A stretch of DNA of 64,000 nt from Brassica napus (lineage: Eukaryota > Streptophyta > Magnoliopsida > Brassicales > Brassicaceae): assembly GCF_020379485.1 (NCBI RefSeq), contig NC_063449.1, positions 32,361,473 to 32,425,472 of the forward strand, written 5' to 3'. Within the stretch, counting starts at the first letter, position 1, and each line of letters opens with the position of its first letter. This document shows positions 35,988 through 46,852 of this stretch, piece by piece. The notes beneath the pieces were generated by a model that did no database searches, was not told the DNA's origin, and saw only the letters and a program-made list of their open reading frames with translations. Position numbers and translations under genes: made by a program.

Positions 35988-36653
35988 TATAGAAAAATAT
36001 AAAATGAAATAAAACTATAAATGAATTGAGACTGTTTTGTTGCTATTTGAAGACATGAATAATAAATTAGTATAAAGTGTGAAGATAGATTGATTGTAAA
36101 TTTGAAAATGAAAGTTGGAAGAGCAACAACAAAACATAGCTAACATGGGCTTAAAACCCCACTTCCCAGTGAGACTGGTTGTCTCTATCATTTCCAGTTC
36201 GCAACAAATATGTCTGGCCCCCATACTTTACTATTCTGTACGTATATTAATACCACGTCCAATCTTCTTCCCTTTTATGAAATATATGCAAATGCACTTG
36301 TATTTGAAAATAAGTATATTTTCATGGTGTACATAGATGATTTGAACGTTGGTTAGCTAATCGATTATCACAAAGACAATAATACACAGTTGAACTTTTC
36401 TTACCTTGAAAAACAAAAGCTGTGTTGTGTTTTTCCAAATCAGTAGTTTTAATGACAACTGGTGAAAATAAAATAAAATGCTAAGAAGGATGTTTATTGT
36501 TATTTATGAATATGTTTCCACCATGTAGCACTAGACATCACGGAGATTTCATTGTGTTCTGATTATGATATAGGGTCACTCTAATATGGGTTTGGTATTC
36601 TACTTAGTTACATTTATTGAGCCTAAGCTCGCGAATCCATCGGTGATAGGGTT
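35988..36653. other. Intergenic DNA, nothing recognised
   Basis: No gene or repeat end is supported in this stretch. Confidence 0.45.
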
Positions 36654-36658
36654 TGAGG

Positions 36659-36781
36659 TATAGAGTATGTATGTAGAAAGGGTAGTATAGTCATTCATCT
36701 AGATCTAGTATACCTTCTGTATTCAGTATATATACGTGTATTGCACATACTAATAAGATTATTCAGTTCCATAAACCTATA
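36659..36781 (+). repeat. 5' LTR of the Copia element
   Basis: 123 bp, TATAGAGTATG...AACCTATA. Compared with the other LTR it has about 20 extra bases after CTAGTATA, between two copies of AGTATA. Confidence 0.8.
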
Positions 36782-36793
36782 TGGTATCCGAGC
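36782..36793 (+). other. Primer-binding site, initiator tRNA-Met type
   Basis: TGGTATCCGAGC differs by one base from the usual TGGTATCAGAGC that pairs with initiator tRNA-Met, and it starts right at the LTR end. Confidence 0.75.
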
Positions 36794-36880
36794 ATTGATC
36801 CATAAATCAAACTCTAGCCGACAAACTCAAAATCTGTTTCTCTCCCACCCATTCTTCTTCTTCCTCATCGTAACAAATCA

Positions 36881-37009
36881 ATGTCAACTTCATCTAATGA
36901 AACCATTGTGGTATCAGCTGAACCAAAACTCTTGAATCTCAACATGACAAATGTCACTAAGCTTACGGCCTCCAACTTTCTCATGTAGAGCCGTCAAGTT
37001 CAAGCACTC
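36881..37009 (+). pseudogene. Copia gag, N-terminal fragment
   Basis: The frame from ATG at 36881 reads MSTSSNETIVVSAEP... LNMTNVTKLTASNFLM, then a stop, then SRQVQALL. This is the start of a plant Copia Gag (NVTKLTASNF is a family hallmark). It is cut by the CACTA-like insertion after QALL and continues at about 39292. Confidence 0.75.
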
Positions 37010-39291
37010 CTACAAGAAAACGTCTCATATATAGCATGACGAAAACGCTATTAAAAGATAACACAGCGTTATCGCGAACGCTGTATCTTCCCCGCAATCT
37101 TTTCTCGAGCACTTTGGATAGCATTTTTTGTATGCTATTTTAATGTATTATTTCAATAGCGTTTTGTTATTTATGCAATTATATAACTTATAATAGCATA
37201 TAATGATTGATGTGGTAGTGTAGATAGAAAATAAAAAAAATTATAAAAAAAAATAAAAAATATTTTAAAATTGTATATATCGAAATTGTTTACTAAATAA
37301 CCAAAAACAAAACCAAAAATCTAAACCATAACTAAACCAAAACATAAACCTATAGCTAAACCTAAAGCTAAGTCTTCACTATCATCGCCATGACCACCAA
37401 GATGATAATAGTGGAGTACAAGTGTCTTGAAGATCTATCTGATGCCAAGTGTTCTTCACCTTCCAAAGCTACACCTAAAATTTTAGAACCTAAAGATCTA
37501 TCTCCTAGTGCTGCACCACACCACGATTCGCATCTCCACAGCACGACGCCTTGCCTTCTCTGACGTCAAGCTTCTTGCACCAGACTTATAAAGGGGAAAT
37601 GATGTTAAGCAGAGAGCCATGGAGAGTGAGCCTGACAGGAACTCGTTATGGAAGAGTTGTTATACTCCACGTAATCATGATCGACCATTTTCTAGTTTAA
37701 AAAAAGAACAAAGCAATTAAGTCTTTTCAAAGCATCATGATCTCTGTAACTAGAGATTTGGCCAAGAGATATACCTTTGGAAGTTCGTCAACTTCTTCAT
37801 CAATCCCTGCAACATCACAAAACTCATCAATCGCATATGTCTTCTCTCTGTCTCATCTGTCTTCCTTCTTATGTGATCTCCTCCACATCACTTAAGCATA
37901 TGCTTCTTGTCGTGGTTGTGGTCCCAGTTCTGTAGTGTATCATCAAACAAACTGTGCTATGAGAATAAGTAGGAACAAGTCAAGAAAATTTAACTCAAAT
38001 AAAACAAGCCATTCACGCAAGTGTTTTCAATTGACATGTAACTTTGAAGTATGAGAAGGAACACACAAACTCACAACTTTCCTAGCTAGGGAAACATGGC
38101 ATTGTCAACGGAAAGCGTTTAAGATCACTGAGAAGACCTAATTGAAGCTTCCTTCGCCGCACACTGAAATACTCAGTCATTGGGACCATGAGAGAAATCA
38201 ACAAATCAACAGCCACAAAATATTTCAGTAAGAAACAGAATCATAGGCGAAGAGGAAGATTGATACCAGTTATTTGGGACCGGCGAGCCTCCATCTATTC
38301 TTCACGAAGCTGAAGAGACCAAATAAGATTCACGCCGACCAAACCGAGATATTTGTCTTCTCTCCATACACCACCACCACCATTTTGTTGTAGTCGTTAT
38401 CACTCAAGCTTCTCTGTGACAGATCTAGATACATAAACACTGTTACAAATCGAACCTTAATCGAATGCAAAAGCCCTAATCAAAACACTAAACCTGAAAC
38501 AAATCAAAACCCTAATTGCAAACTCCCCAATCCAAACCCTAAAACTGAAACAAATGGAAACCCTAATCGAAAACATGGGTTGATGACGGGAGTGAATCTC
38601 ACCGTCGTTGTCTTTGAGCGGTGATGGGTTGTTGTTCTGGGTACCGTTGGGTTCGAATTCGGCTGCAGAGGGGAGAGGCGTTCTCGGGAGCTGACGACGG
38701 TGACGAACTCAGACCAGTCTTTTATTGTTCCTCCTGTAATCTCAATCTCTCATCTCTCTGTCTCATCTCTTATCTTTCATCTCTCTGTCATGTTTCAGAA
38801 AAAGAATGGAGAGGATCAGAGGAAGAGTTGAGATGAGAAGAGAAAAAGACTGGTATCTTCTTCTTCCTCATGCAATCTCTCATCTCTCTCTGTCATTTTT
38901 TTTTCTTCTGAACTCAGATCTGTCGTGTTTCAGAAGACAAAAGGAGAGGACAAAACACAATCTCCACCTTTGGATTAAAAAAGTTAAGGGTAGAGATTGC
39001 AATCCTTGTGTATTCCTTTCAACCAATAGATTTTTTTTTTCTTTTTACGTATAAATATTTATAGAATAATTGTTATGTTTATATTTGGAGGCAAATGAAA
39101 TAAAGTGAGTGGGAAAATGAAATTAGGGTAAAAGAGAAAAGATAGCGTTTTAACGTAGAAAGATATTATATATGCCGCTTTTTATAGCATCGATGTAAAA
39201 AAACGCTATCTTAAATAATGAGTTATGTCAAAGATAGCATTTTTGACCAGAACGCTATCTTCTTATGCTATCTTTGCCCCCTCCCCTTGTA
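37010..39291. mobile_element. CACTA-like non-autonomous element inside Copia gag
   Basis: A 2.3-kb insertion splits gag. Its ends read CTACAAGAAAACG and (inverted) TACAAGGGGAGG, resembling CACTACAAGAAAA termini but without the outer CAC. Both ends contain repeated AACGCTATC/GATAGCGTT words (for example 37045-37160 and 39140-39270), the subterminal pattern of CACTA elements. No transposase is visible. The interior (38460-38580) has AAACCCTAA-like words and (38620-39050) short frames without recognisable domains, possibly captured gene sequence. A 3-bp target duplication could not be confirmed, so the class is tentative. Confidence 0.5.
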
Positions 39292-39885
39292 TATACGATA
39301 TGTCTGGCCACCTTGATGGATCCTCGGTCGTTCCTCCTACAACGATCACGACTGATGGGGTCCCGACTGCTAATCCCGCTTATCTCATGTGGAAGCGTCA
39401 AGACCGTCTGATTTACAGTGGATTACTCGGGGCTATAACAGTCTCGATTCAACCAATACTGTCTACAACCGAGACGGCGGCTCAGATTTGGGAAACGTTA
39501 TCATCTACGTACGCGAAACCAAGTCGCAGCCACATTCAGCAATTGAGACAACAGATCAAGACTTGGAGCAAAGGCACAATGACAATCGATGCCTACTTCC
39601 AAGGCTTTAAAACTCGATTTGATCAGGTAGCCCTTCTAGGGAAACCATATGATATCGAAGATCAGATTGAGTTTCTCTTAGAGGGACTTCCCGAAGAGTA
39701 TAAGCCGCTCAAGGACCAGCTTGAGGGTCGTGAGACTCCACCATCGCTATCAGAGATTCATGAGAAACTCTTGAATCATGAGAACAAGCTTCTCGCGAAA
39801 ACCAACACCACTGCGATTCTCCCTGTTACTGCCAATGTCGCAAATCATCGAGGCTCCTACAGCAACGCCTCACGCAACAACAAGG
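39292..39885 (+). pseudogene. Copia gag, C-terminal fragment
   Basis: The frame resumes with YDMSGHLDGSS and runs through a Gag domain: YLMWKRQDRLIYSGLLGAI, then IWETLSSTYAKPS, LRQQIKTWSKG, and QIEFLLEGLPEEYKPLKDQL. It ends abruptly near 39885, where it is fused to reverse transcriptase sequence. The zinc knuckle normally found downstream is lost. Confidence 0.8.
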
Positions 39886-41220
39886 TGGGTAGCACGTGGA
39901 GACAACCAGGAGTATGGCATTGACTACGCGAAAACATTCAGCCCTGTTGTCAAGACTCTCACGATTCGTCTTGTTCTCCAAATCGCAGTCACTCGCTCAT
40001 GGCCTATCAAACAGCTCGATGTTAACAATGCTTTTCTCCAAGGTACTCTCACGGATGAAGTATATGTTTCCCAGCCTCCGGGGTTCGTCGATCCGGATAA
40101 ACCACATCATGTGTGTCGTCTCAGGAAGGCACTCTATGGGTTCAAACAAGCACCTCGTGCTTGGTACCAAGAATTGCGAAACTATCTTCTTCAAATGGGA
40201 TGCATGAATTTTGTTGCTGATACGTCGGTCTTTGTATACATCAATGAGACTCATCTCGTCTACATACTAGTGTACGTCGATGATATTATAATAACTGGTA
40301 GCAGCAACATGTTAGTCAATGGTGTCATACGAGTGTTGGCTACTCGGTTCTCTCTCAAAGAACCACATGATCTACACTATTTTCTGGGTGTTGAAGCTAC
40401 ACGCACCTCCACTGGGCTTCATCTCATGCGGCACAAGTATATTCTGGATCTTTAACCAAGACTAAGATGCTAGACGCGAAACCGGTTACAACTCCCATGG
40501 CTGTCTCACAAAAATTGACGCTTCAGTCGGGCACGGCGATCGCTGATCCTCGTGAATTTCGAATGATTGTTGGCAGCTTGCAGTACCTTTCCATCACTCA
40601 CCCAGACATTGCCTACAGCATCAATCGGCTCTCTCAGTTCATGCACCGCCCAACTGACAATCATTGGCAAGCCGCCAAACGTGTCTTGCTATATCTTGCC
40701 GGTACTCTCTCCCATGGTATCATGCTGCGCCGCAACACACCTCTATCGCTTCACGCGTACTCGGATGCTGACTGGGCCGAAGATACGGATGACGACATCT
40801 CTACCAACGCTTACATTCTGTTCATTAGTGCCACACCCATTGCTTGGTCATCGAAGAAACAATCTGGCGTTGCTCGATCGTCGACGGAAGCGGAGTATCG
40901 AGCAGTCGCCTACACCGCTGCTGAGATGAAGTGGGTTTGTTCACTTCTCACAGAGCTTGGGATCACGCTCGCCTATCCTCCAGTTGTCTTTTGTGACAAT
41001 GTAGGCGCAACGTATCTGAGTGCCAATCCGGTATTTCACTCCCGTTCACCTTGCCTTAGATTTCCATTTTGTACGTGAAAATGTCCAGCGCGGTGCCTTG
41101 CGTGTCACTCATGTCTCTACAAGAGACCAACTTGCAGATGCGCTGACCAAACCTCTTCCTCGCACGCATTTTACTGAGCTGATAAGTAAGATCGGAGTGG
41201 TTTCACTCCCTCCGTCTTGA
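39886..41220 (+). pseudogene. Copia reverse transcriptase and RNase H remnant
   Basis: The RT begins at VARGDNQEYGIDYAKTFSPV and continues with LDVNNAFLQGTL, ALYGFKQAPRAWY and the catalytic YVDD near 40275. A frameshift near 40455 moves the frame to RNase H: VGSLQYLSITHPDIAYS, YSDADWA, SSTEAEYRAV and CDNVGATYLSANP. A second frameshift near 41045 precedes the tail LALDFHFVRE...LADALTKPLP. Both RNase H acidic motifs survive, but the frame is broken twice. Nothing upstream of the RT in pol remains. Confidence 0.85.
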
Positions 41221-41227
41221 AGGGATG

Positions 41228-41330
41228 TATAGAGTATGTATGTAGAAAGGGTACTATAGTCATTCATCTAGACCTAGTATATACGTGTATTGCACATACT
41301 AATAAGATTATTCAGTTCCATAAACCTATA
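41228..41330 (+). repeat. 3' LTR of the Copia element
   Basis: 103 bp, sharing TATAGAGTATG...AACCTATA ends with 36659-36781 and lacking about 20 bp found there. Confidence 0.8.
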
Positions 41331-41335
41331 TGAGG

Positions 41336-42176
41336 CACAAGATACATATATATATATATATTGTGTTTTTATAACTCTAAATTTGTAGTCGTTAAATCTA
41401 TCAGTTATTTACTTTATTGCATTTGTTTCCGCATTGTTCATTCTCACTTATGTTTTAACAGTTGGTAGCTATGCTTGTTTTTTTTTAAAACTATTTAACT
41501 ATGCTTGTTGTGCATGAGTATGGGACGTGAACGTTCTGTATTACGCTATTATCAAATATCAAGTATCAACCATGGATTCATTCCTTGAAGTTGATTTCAT
41601 ATGTATCAGAAGTTCGTACAGTTACAGTCAATAGGGTATGACTTTTGTTCCACACATAATAAATGCTCTTTCTTTTTTCTTTTGCATGCTTCATTGGTAT
41701 TATTGTTAGCTGTGCAAGTATAGTTATCTATTTAACTGGTGTAATCGACTAATCAAACTTTAATCGTGTTTCTTACTTGGTATAAACGCTACCAGAAATC
41801 GGTTTGGTATCTGGAATCTTTTTGTCGTTAAAGTTATTGTTTGTGATTTGTGAATTTATATAAATCAGTTTTGCCTCTTTCTTGTAGAAACATATATAGT
41901 TAGACAGATCCTGATTCAACCAAGCCCTTACCATGTGCAAGAAGTGCATTTGTTCATGATCCAAATATTTTTTAAAAGAACTTAGCTAGAAGTTAGAGTT
42001 TTTAAGAAAACTTTAGGACCCTTTTTGCAAATTATGTTAACTATTCATGTAATTTTTTGCCTAGGGTCCATTGTAGCACTGAGACGAGCTTTGACTCAGC
42101 CCTACTAATCATATTTCAGTTCTCATGTAGAAAGATAAACTCTTGTTTACCCAAAAAAGGATAAACTCGCGACAAA
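41336..42176. other. Intergenic DNA, nothing recognised
   Basis: AT-rich, with a short TA repeat near 41350. No gene or repeat end is supported. Confidence 0.45.
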
Positions 42177-42191
42177 ACAATCTAGTAGTAA

Positions 42192-42358
42192 CCAAGCGCT
42201 CGTGGCTTGGTGGTAAAGGAGGTACAGCTGTACTGTCCGCCACCTGGGTTCGAGCCTTGGCCACAACGGATTTAACATCCCTTCTGTTGGGGCGCTGGAC
42301 CGCCTACGGGGTGATAGTTGGGAATGTGGCTGCCCATATATCAGAGTATAAAAAAAAA
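42192..42358 (+). mobile_element. tRNA-derived SINE
   Basis: The 167-bp element has RNA polymerase III boxes. The A-box-like TGGCTTGGTGGTAAAGG is at about 42203-42219 and the B box GGTTCGAGCC at about 42247. It ends in an A-run. Flanks ACAATCTAGTAGTAA (42177-42191) and ACAATCAGTAGTAA (42359-42372) form a target duplication with one indel. This is a Brassicaceae SB-type SINE by structure. It is not a functional tRNA gene, since no cloverleaf can be completed. Confidence 0.85.
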
Positions 42359-42372
42359 ACAATCAGTAGTAA

Positions 42373-43075
42373 AAAAGATTTTTACAATCTAATAAATATA
42401 CAAAACAAAAACAAAATTAAATAGTGTAATTAAAGAAAAAGAAAGAGATTTGTTTGGATGCAAGTTGCACCGATGAGACTGTTATGTGTCAAAGGGCCTA
42501 CCGTCACCGACAGGTTCCAAATACGACAGATTCAGTCAGTAAAATGGGATCTCGAGCTTCCCTCTCTATTCTCCCTCTTAAACACTATCTTCCTGTATTT
42601 GTTTTTTTTTTTAATAAATTAATAATTTATAGTTTTTTTTTTGTAGGCTAATAATTTATAGTTTCTCTTAGACAATTTATTTATTATTTTTTAATTATAT
42701 ACAAAGCGACATCGTTTGTTTTTTGAATTACAAAATTCAGTGAAAGGAATTGTATCCATTTTTGTGTTACAAAAATACTTTATACAGTATATTATAAATC
42801 AGATTTAAATGAATTTATTCCAAAATCAAATATCGTAGAGGACCATGGTATTGCTATGTTGAATCATACATGCTGTTAACTCATATTAATCGAGGAGGAA
42901 AGCCAAGGCCCAATACATGATGTGGTTTTAATGGGGAAACTACCATTTGCAAGATGCGACTAAAGTAACTTAAGAGGCCCTAGCTAAGCAAGGAAGGTCC
43001 AATAATAAATTGCAGAGATTCTGAGAGTTTAGAAAGACAATAATAAACACAGGGTTTTGGAAATATACTCTCACT
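42373..43075. other. Intergenic DNA downstream of the hydrolase gene
   Basis: Contains homopolymer T runs near 42600-42640 and presumably the hydrolase 3' UTR toward 43075. Nothing else is recognised. Confidence 0.45.
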
Positions 43076-44554
43076 TTACTTGGGAGTGGTGTGGGCATCA
43101 AGCCAAGCAACTATGTCGTTGATTGCGGTGAAAATGTTTTCGTCTGTGTCACCTTCTAGAATGCAATGGTAGCCACCGGGATAGAGTTTTAGCGTTTTGT
43201 CTTGGCTGGTTGCTTGCTCATAAAGGAACTTGCTCACAGTGGGATCTATGACTATATCTGCGTCTCCATGTAGTATCAACATTGGCAAAGAGACCTGCAA
43301 TAACTTTGTTAGAGACGTGCCTGTCTATGATACACTAAAGATCGTTTCCTATATATATTTTGGAGAGAATTTCATGTTTACCACTTTCATGGTACCATTA
43401 TTCATTTTTACCATCACTAAATAAATATTTTCAAAAATACCTTCTTTATTAAGTGGCAAAAGACTCTTATAACTTTGTTGGGAAAATTACATGTTTACCA
43501 GTTTCATGGTACCACTTTTCATCTTTACCATTACTAAAGAGACATTTTCAAAAATACCTTATTAATTAAGTGAAAAAAGAGTGTTATACCCTTGTTCTCT
43601 ATATATATAATAAATCATTATTTAAATAAATAAAAATAAATAAAAAATAAAAAATAACTTTTTTATGTTTTCGAATTATACTTTGTCAAATTCGAATTTT
43701 TTTTATAAATTTTTTTTTAAAACTTTTTTTTTGTATTTTTTTTCAAATGTTTTTTTGAAAATCGAAAATTATGTTTTAAACTATTTTTTTTTTTAAAAAG
43801 TTATATTTTTAAGTATTTATTTATATATTTATTAGAATCATAAATTTCATATTCCAAAAACTCTACTTCACCCCTCAATTCTAAACCCTAAGTCTAGATT
43901 AGTTAATTCTAGGAGTACTAGTGTGCTCTACCCTTCGTTAAAAGTGATGATAAAAGTAATTAGTATATACATGAAGAATAGTATTATGAATGTGGTATTT
44001 GTGTCAATTTCCATACGTTCTACAACTAACCTTATTAATTTGCATCTCAATGTCACTTGCCGCGTTTAGAAGTTCAACAGCGGTTTTCAGACGCGCTTGG
44101 TCATCATAGCTAATCACATCAAAGTAGGACTTGGTCCACAGAGAACAAACACATCAAAAGAGGAAGTCACAGCTAAAAATGCTTATGCAGAAAAATGTAC
44201 TATTAAGGAAGTACCAGTTTTCTTTTACTTGGGTCTCTGTAGAACAGCGGACGCATGTCTTTCTTTGGAAAGAGCTTTGCCTTCGGGAATAGTGTTGACA
44301 TCAAGATTAGCACATTCAAGACTAGCTGAGGAGGTTTTACATCCTCCATAAACTTGGAGGGGTGACTCAGTGTCAGGTATTATAAATATGAAGAAACATA
44401 CTTTCTAGTTGAGATTGGCTTACCTTACACATTGGAGCCACAAGTATAAGGCCATCCCAAGCTTGAGGTTCTTTCAGATGCATTTTCAAGGCAATAGCTC
44501 CTCCCATTGACTGTCCGAATAGGAACCGAGGCACCTTTCTCAATTCAGGTCTTC
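43076..44554 (-). CDS. Monoacylglycerol lipase-like alpha/beta hydrolase, 3' part
   Basis: Four exons on the minus strand join in frame: 44554-44424, 44352-44215, 44129-44031 and 43294-43076, encoding about 195 residues. The first carries the nucleophile elbow GQSMGG with the catalytic Ser. The last carries LILHGDADIVIDP (catalytic Asp) and PGGYHCILEGD (catalytic His). The protein resembles plant monoacylglycerol lipase-like enzymes and Arabidopsis At1g77420 in particular, which would cleave acylglycerols or related esters. The exons encoding the N-terminal part are not found up to 46800, where a MITE and a LINE begin. The gene is either 5'-truncated or split by large insertions. The remaining frame has no stop, so decay must be recent or the missing exons lie farther away. 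Confidence 0.8.
43366..44012. mobile_element. Mutator-type MITE in a hydrolase intron
   Basis: It is a copy of the element at 46289 lying in the last intron of the hydrolase, ending only 19 bp from the exon at 44031. Its ends read GAGAATTTCATGTTTACC and (inverted) GGAAATTGACACAAATACC. The left end is present twice, at 43366 and again at 43481, so about 115 bp is duplicated or two copies are fused. No ORF is present. Confidence 0.6.
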
Positions 44555-46288
44555 CTACGAATCATATATGTTCACCTTAAAATGATTAAATCTTAGTACT
44601 CATAAAATGTCACATTCAGTTAGACGAACATAGTCCGACCAAATGTGACAAACATATAAATGCGAATCTAAAATGTTTGTAAAATATATTATTAGTGCCA
44701 CCGGAGATTCAGATCAAATAGGGAAGAAGATGACATAAAATAACCAAAATAAATCTTTTTGTGCGGGAAATGTAGTGCTTTCTGACTGAACGTGGAGCAG
44801 TTGAAGGTGACTCTTCATTCTTAGAATAAATATGTCATCTTCCTCCTCAAAACCTTAGAATAAATACAAAAAAAAAACAGAAGCAAATTATTTAAAATTT
44901 ATTTAGTTTAGATTTATTTTGGTTATTTTACACAATTATTTTTTGGATATTTCCAGATATAAAATATTTTAAACGAACATGTGTAAAACTGTATAGAATC
45001 GACCAGAACCAAATCAAAACCTCTATAGATATCTATATAGGTCTAAAACTAAAATATCTAAAAGACTTTGACCTGATAATTATTAGAATCATACTAGGCC
45101 TCGGTCTGATTTAGTATAGGAAACCAACTATGAAAAATGGTTTAGAGCATATGAACCGATAATTAATTTAAACTAGTTGATTTTCCCATGTTTATGCACA
45201 CATAATTTTTAAACTGATTAAATTGTAATAATTAATTAGTGTTTCATTTAAAAATTTAACTTATTTCATAATTTATGTATATATAATAAATAAAATTATT
45301 TAAAATAATATAATTTTTTTTAGATACACATGGAATTTTATGTATAAAAATCTGACCAATTAGTTATTTATTTTTGGTGTATATTAGGTTACAGTTATTC
45401 TTCCAGTTGAACATTACAATTTTAAGTTTTAAATAGATAAAATAAAATAAATTTTGTTATTTTAATTTAATAAATTTTACTGTTTGAGTTACGTTAAATA
45501 AGTCTATTTTAAAAATGTATTATTTTGTAAGCATTTTTTAAAGTATGAAAATAAATTATAGTAGTAATTTAGCATGAATCAATTGAAAATCATAATTTTA
45601 ATTTAATCTTTTGATTAGTTATTTTGTTTAGAGTTATTTGTCATATAAAAAATATTATGTTAGGACCAGATGGTCAAAGATCAATAAATGATCCATATGG
45701 TCGACTTATATCAATAAATCGCATTTTAAACCCTATTCTCGTATTTTAAACATAAATTTTTTTTACTAGAAATTTAAATCTTAAAAGTAACATTTTTATC
45801 AGAAAAAATCTCCAATGAGTCTTACTTGTTCTCAAGTTAAATAGGTGATTGGTACTGTTCATTTCATGATGATGTGTCAGTTTCTATTAAAAAAATAAAA
45901 TAATAATAAAATACATAAAAATTCGAAAAAAATTGGAAAAAATCTAAAAATATAAAAATTCAAAAATAAAACTAAAATATCAAAACTAAAATAAAATAAA
46001 TATTTTAAAAAAAATATTGAAAAGAAAAAATGATAAAAATTATTTTATGTAAGGTTTACATATTTGCTATGAGGTCTATTGGTATTATTTATTAAAATGA
46101 TACTTATTTTAGTAATTTTAAGTTTGTTTAAAAATAAATTAATTTATTAGTGAAGTTCTTAAAAATAGTAAATAATTTTAAAATTAAATAAATTACTAAT
46201 CAAACTTTAGAGAAACTAAAATATATGTTACTCAAGTGCTGAAAAATGGATTAGTATTTATTAACAACTAATTACAAAATGCATAACG
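44555..46288. other. AT-rich intergenic DNA, no hydrolase exons found
   Basis: I searched the minus strand for the missing 5' exons of the hydrolase and saw none. No other gene or transposon end is supported. Confidence 0.45.
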
Positions 46289-46783
46289 GAGAAATTTCAT
46301 GTTTACCACTTTCATGGTATCACTTTTCATCTTTTACCACCACTAAAAGAACATTTTCAAAAATACCTTCTTATTTAAGTGGCAAAAGACTCTTATACCC
46401 TTATTCTCTATATATATAATAAAGCATTATTTAAATAAATAAATAAAAAATTATGCTTTCTAATTATACTTTTTCAAATTCGAACTTTTTTATAATTTTT
46501 TTTTTGATTTTCTTAAAAAAATTTCTTTTTGAAAATCAAAAATTAAGTTTAAAACTATTTTTTAAAAAACAAAATTGGATTTTTAAGTATTTATTTATAT
46601 ATTTATTAGAATCCTAAATTTCATATTCCAAAACCCTATCCCATCCCTCAACTCTAAATCCTAAATTTAAATTAGTTAACCCGAATATAAGTGTCTTCTA
46701 CCCTTCATTAAAAGTGAGCGTAAAAATGATTAGTGTAAACATGAAAAGTGGTACTATGAATGTGGTATTTGTGGCAATTTCTC
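46289..46783. mobile_element. Mutator-type MITE, second copy
   Basis: About 495 bp with inverted ends GAGAAATTTCATGTTTACC and GAGAAATTGCCACAAATACC, both continuing into CCACTTTTCAT. Flanks AATGCATAAC and ATTTCATAAC agree at 8 of 10 positions, fitting the 9-10-bp duplication of Mutator elements. It is clearly related to 43366-44012. Confidence 0.65.
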
Positions 46784-46852
46784 ATTTCATAACATATAAC
46801 AACAAATTTTTAAACTATTTTTTTTTTTTTTTGACAGCAAACATTTACAGAC

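Larger units (their letters stand above)
36659..41330 (+). mobile_element. Ty1/copia element with non-canonical TA...TA LTRs
   Basis: Two short related LTRs (36659-36781 and 41228-41330) are flanked by a perfect 5-bp duplication TGAGG (36654-36658 and 41331-41335). With that duplication fixed, the LTR ends are TATAGAG...CCTATA and not TG...CA. The primer-binding site TGGTATCCGAGC follows the left LTR immediately, and a short purine stretch GAAGGGATG precedes the right one. The interior is badly damaged: gag is split by a CACTA-like insertion, and the knuckle, protease and integrase region is deleted. The RT and RNase H are frameshifted. Confidence 0.85.

Noticed and set aside
38455..38580. 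Telomeric repeat from AAACCCTAA-like words
   Set aside because: The words are scattered and irregular, not a tandem TTTAGGG run; more like promoter telo-boxes or chance.
38621..39054. Two overlapping short genes in the CACTA-like element
   Set aside because: Low-complexity, Ser/Leu-rich and Arg/Glu-rich frames without recognisable domains; at most captured fragments.
42192..42265. tRNA gene
   Set aside because: A and B boxes are present, but the acceptor stem and anticodon arm cannot be completed, and the unit is a SINE with A-tail and target duplication.
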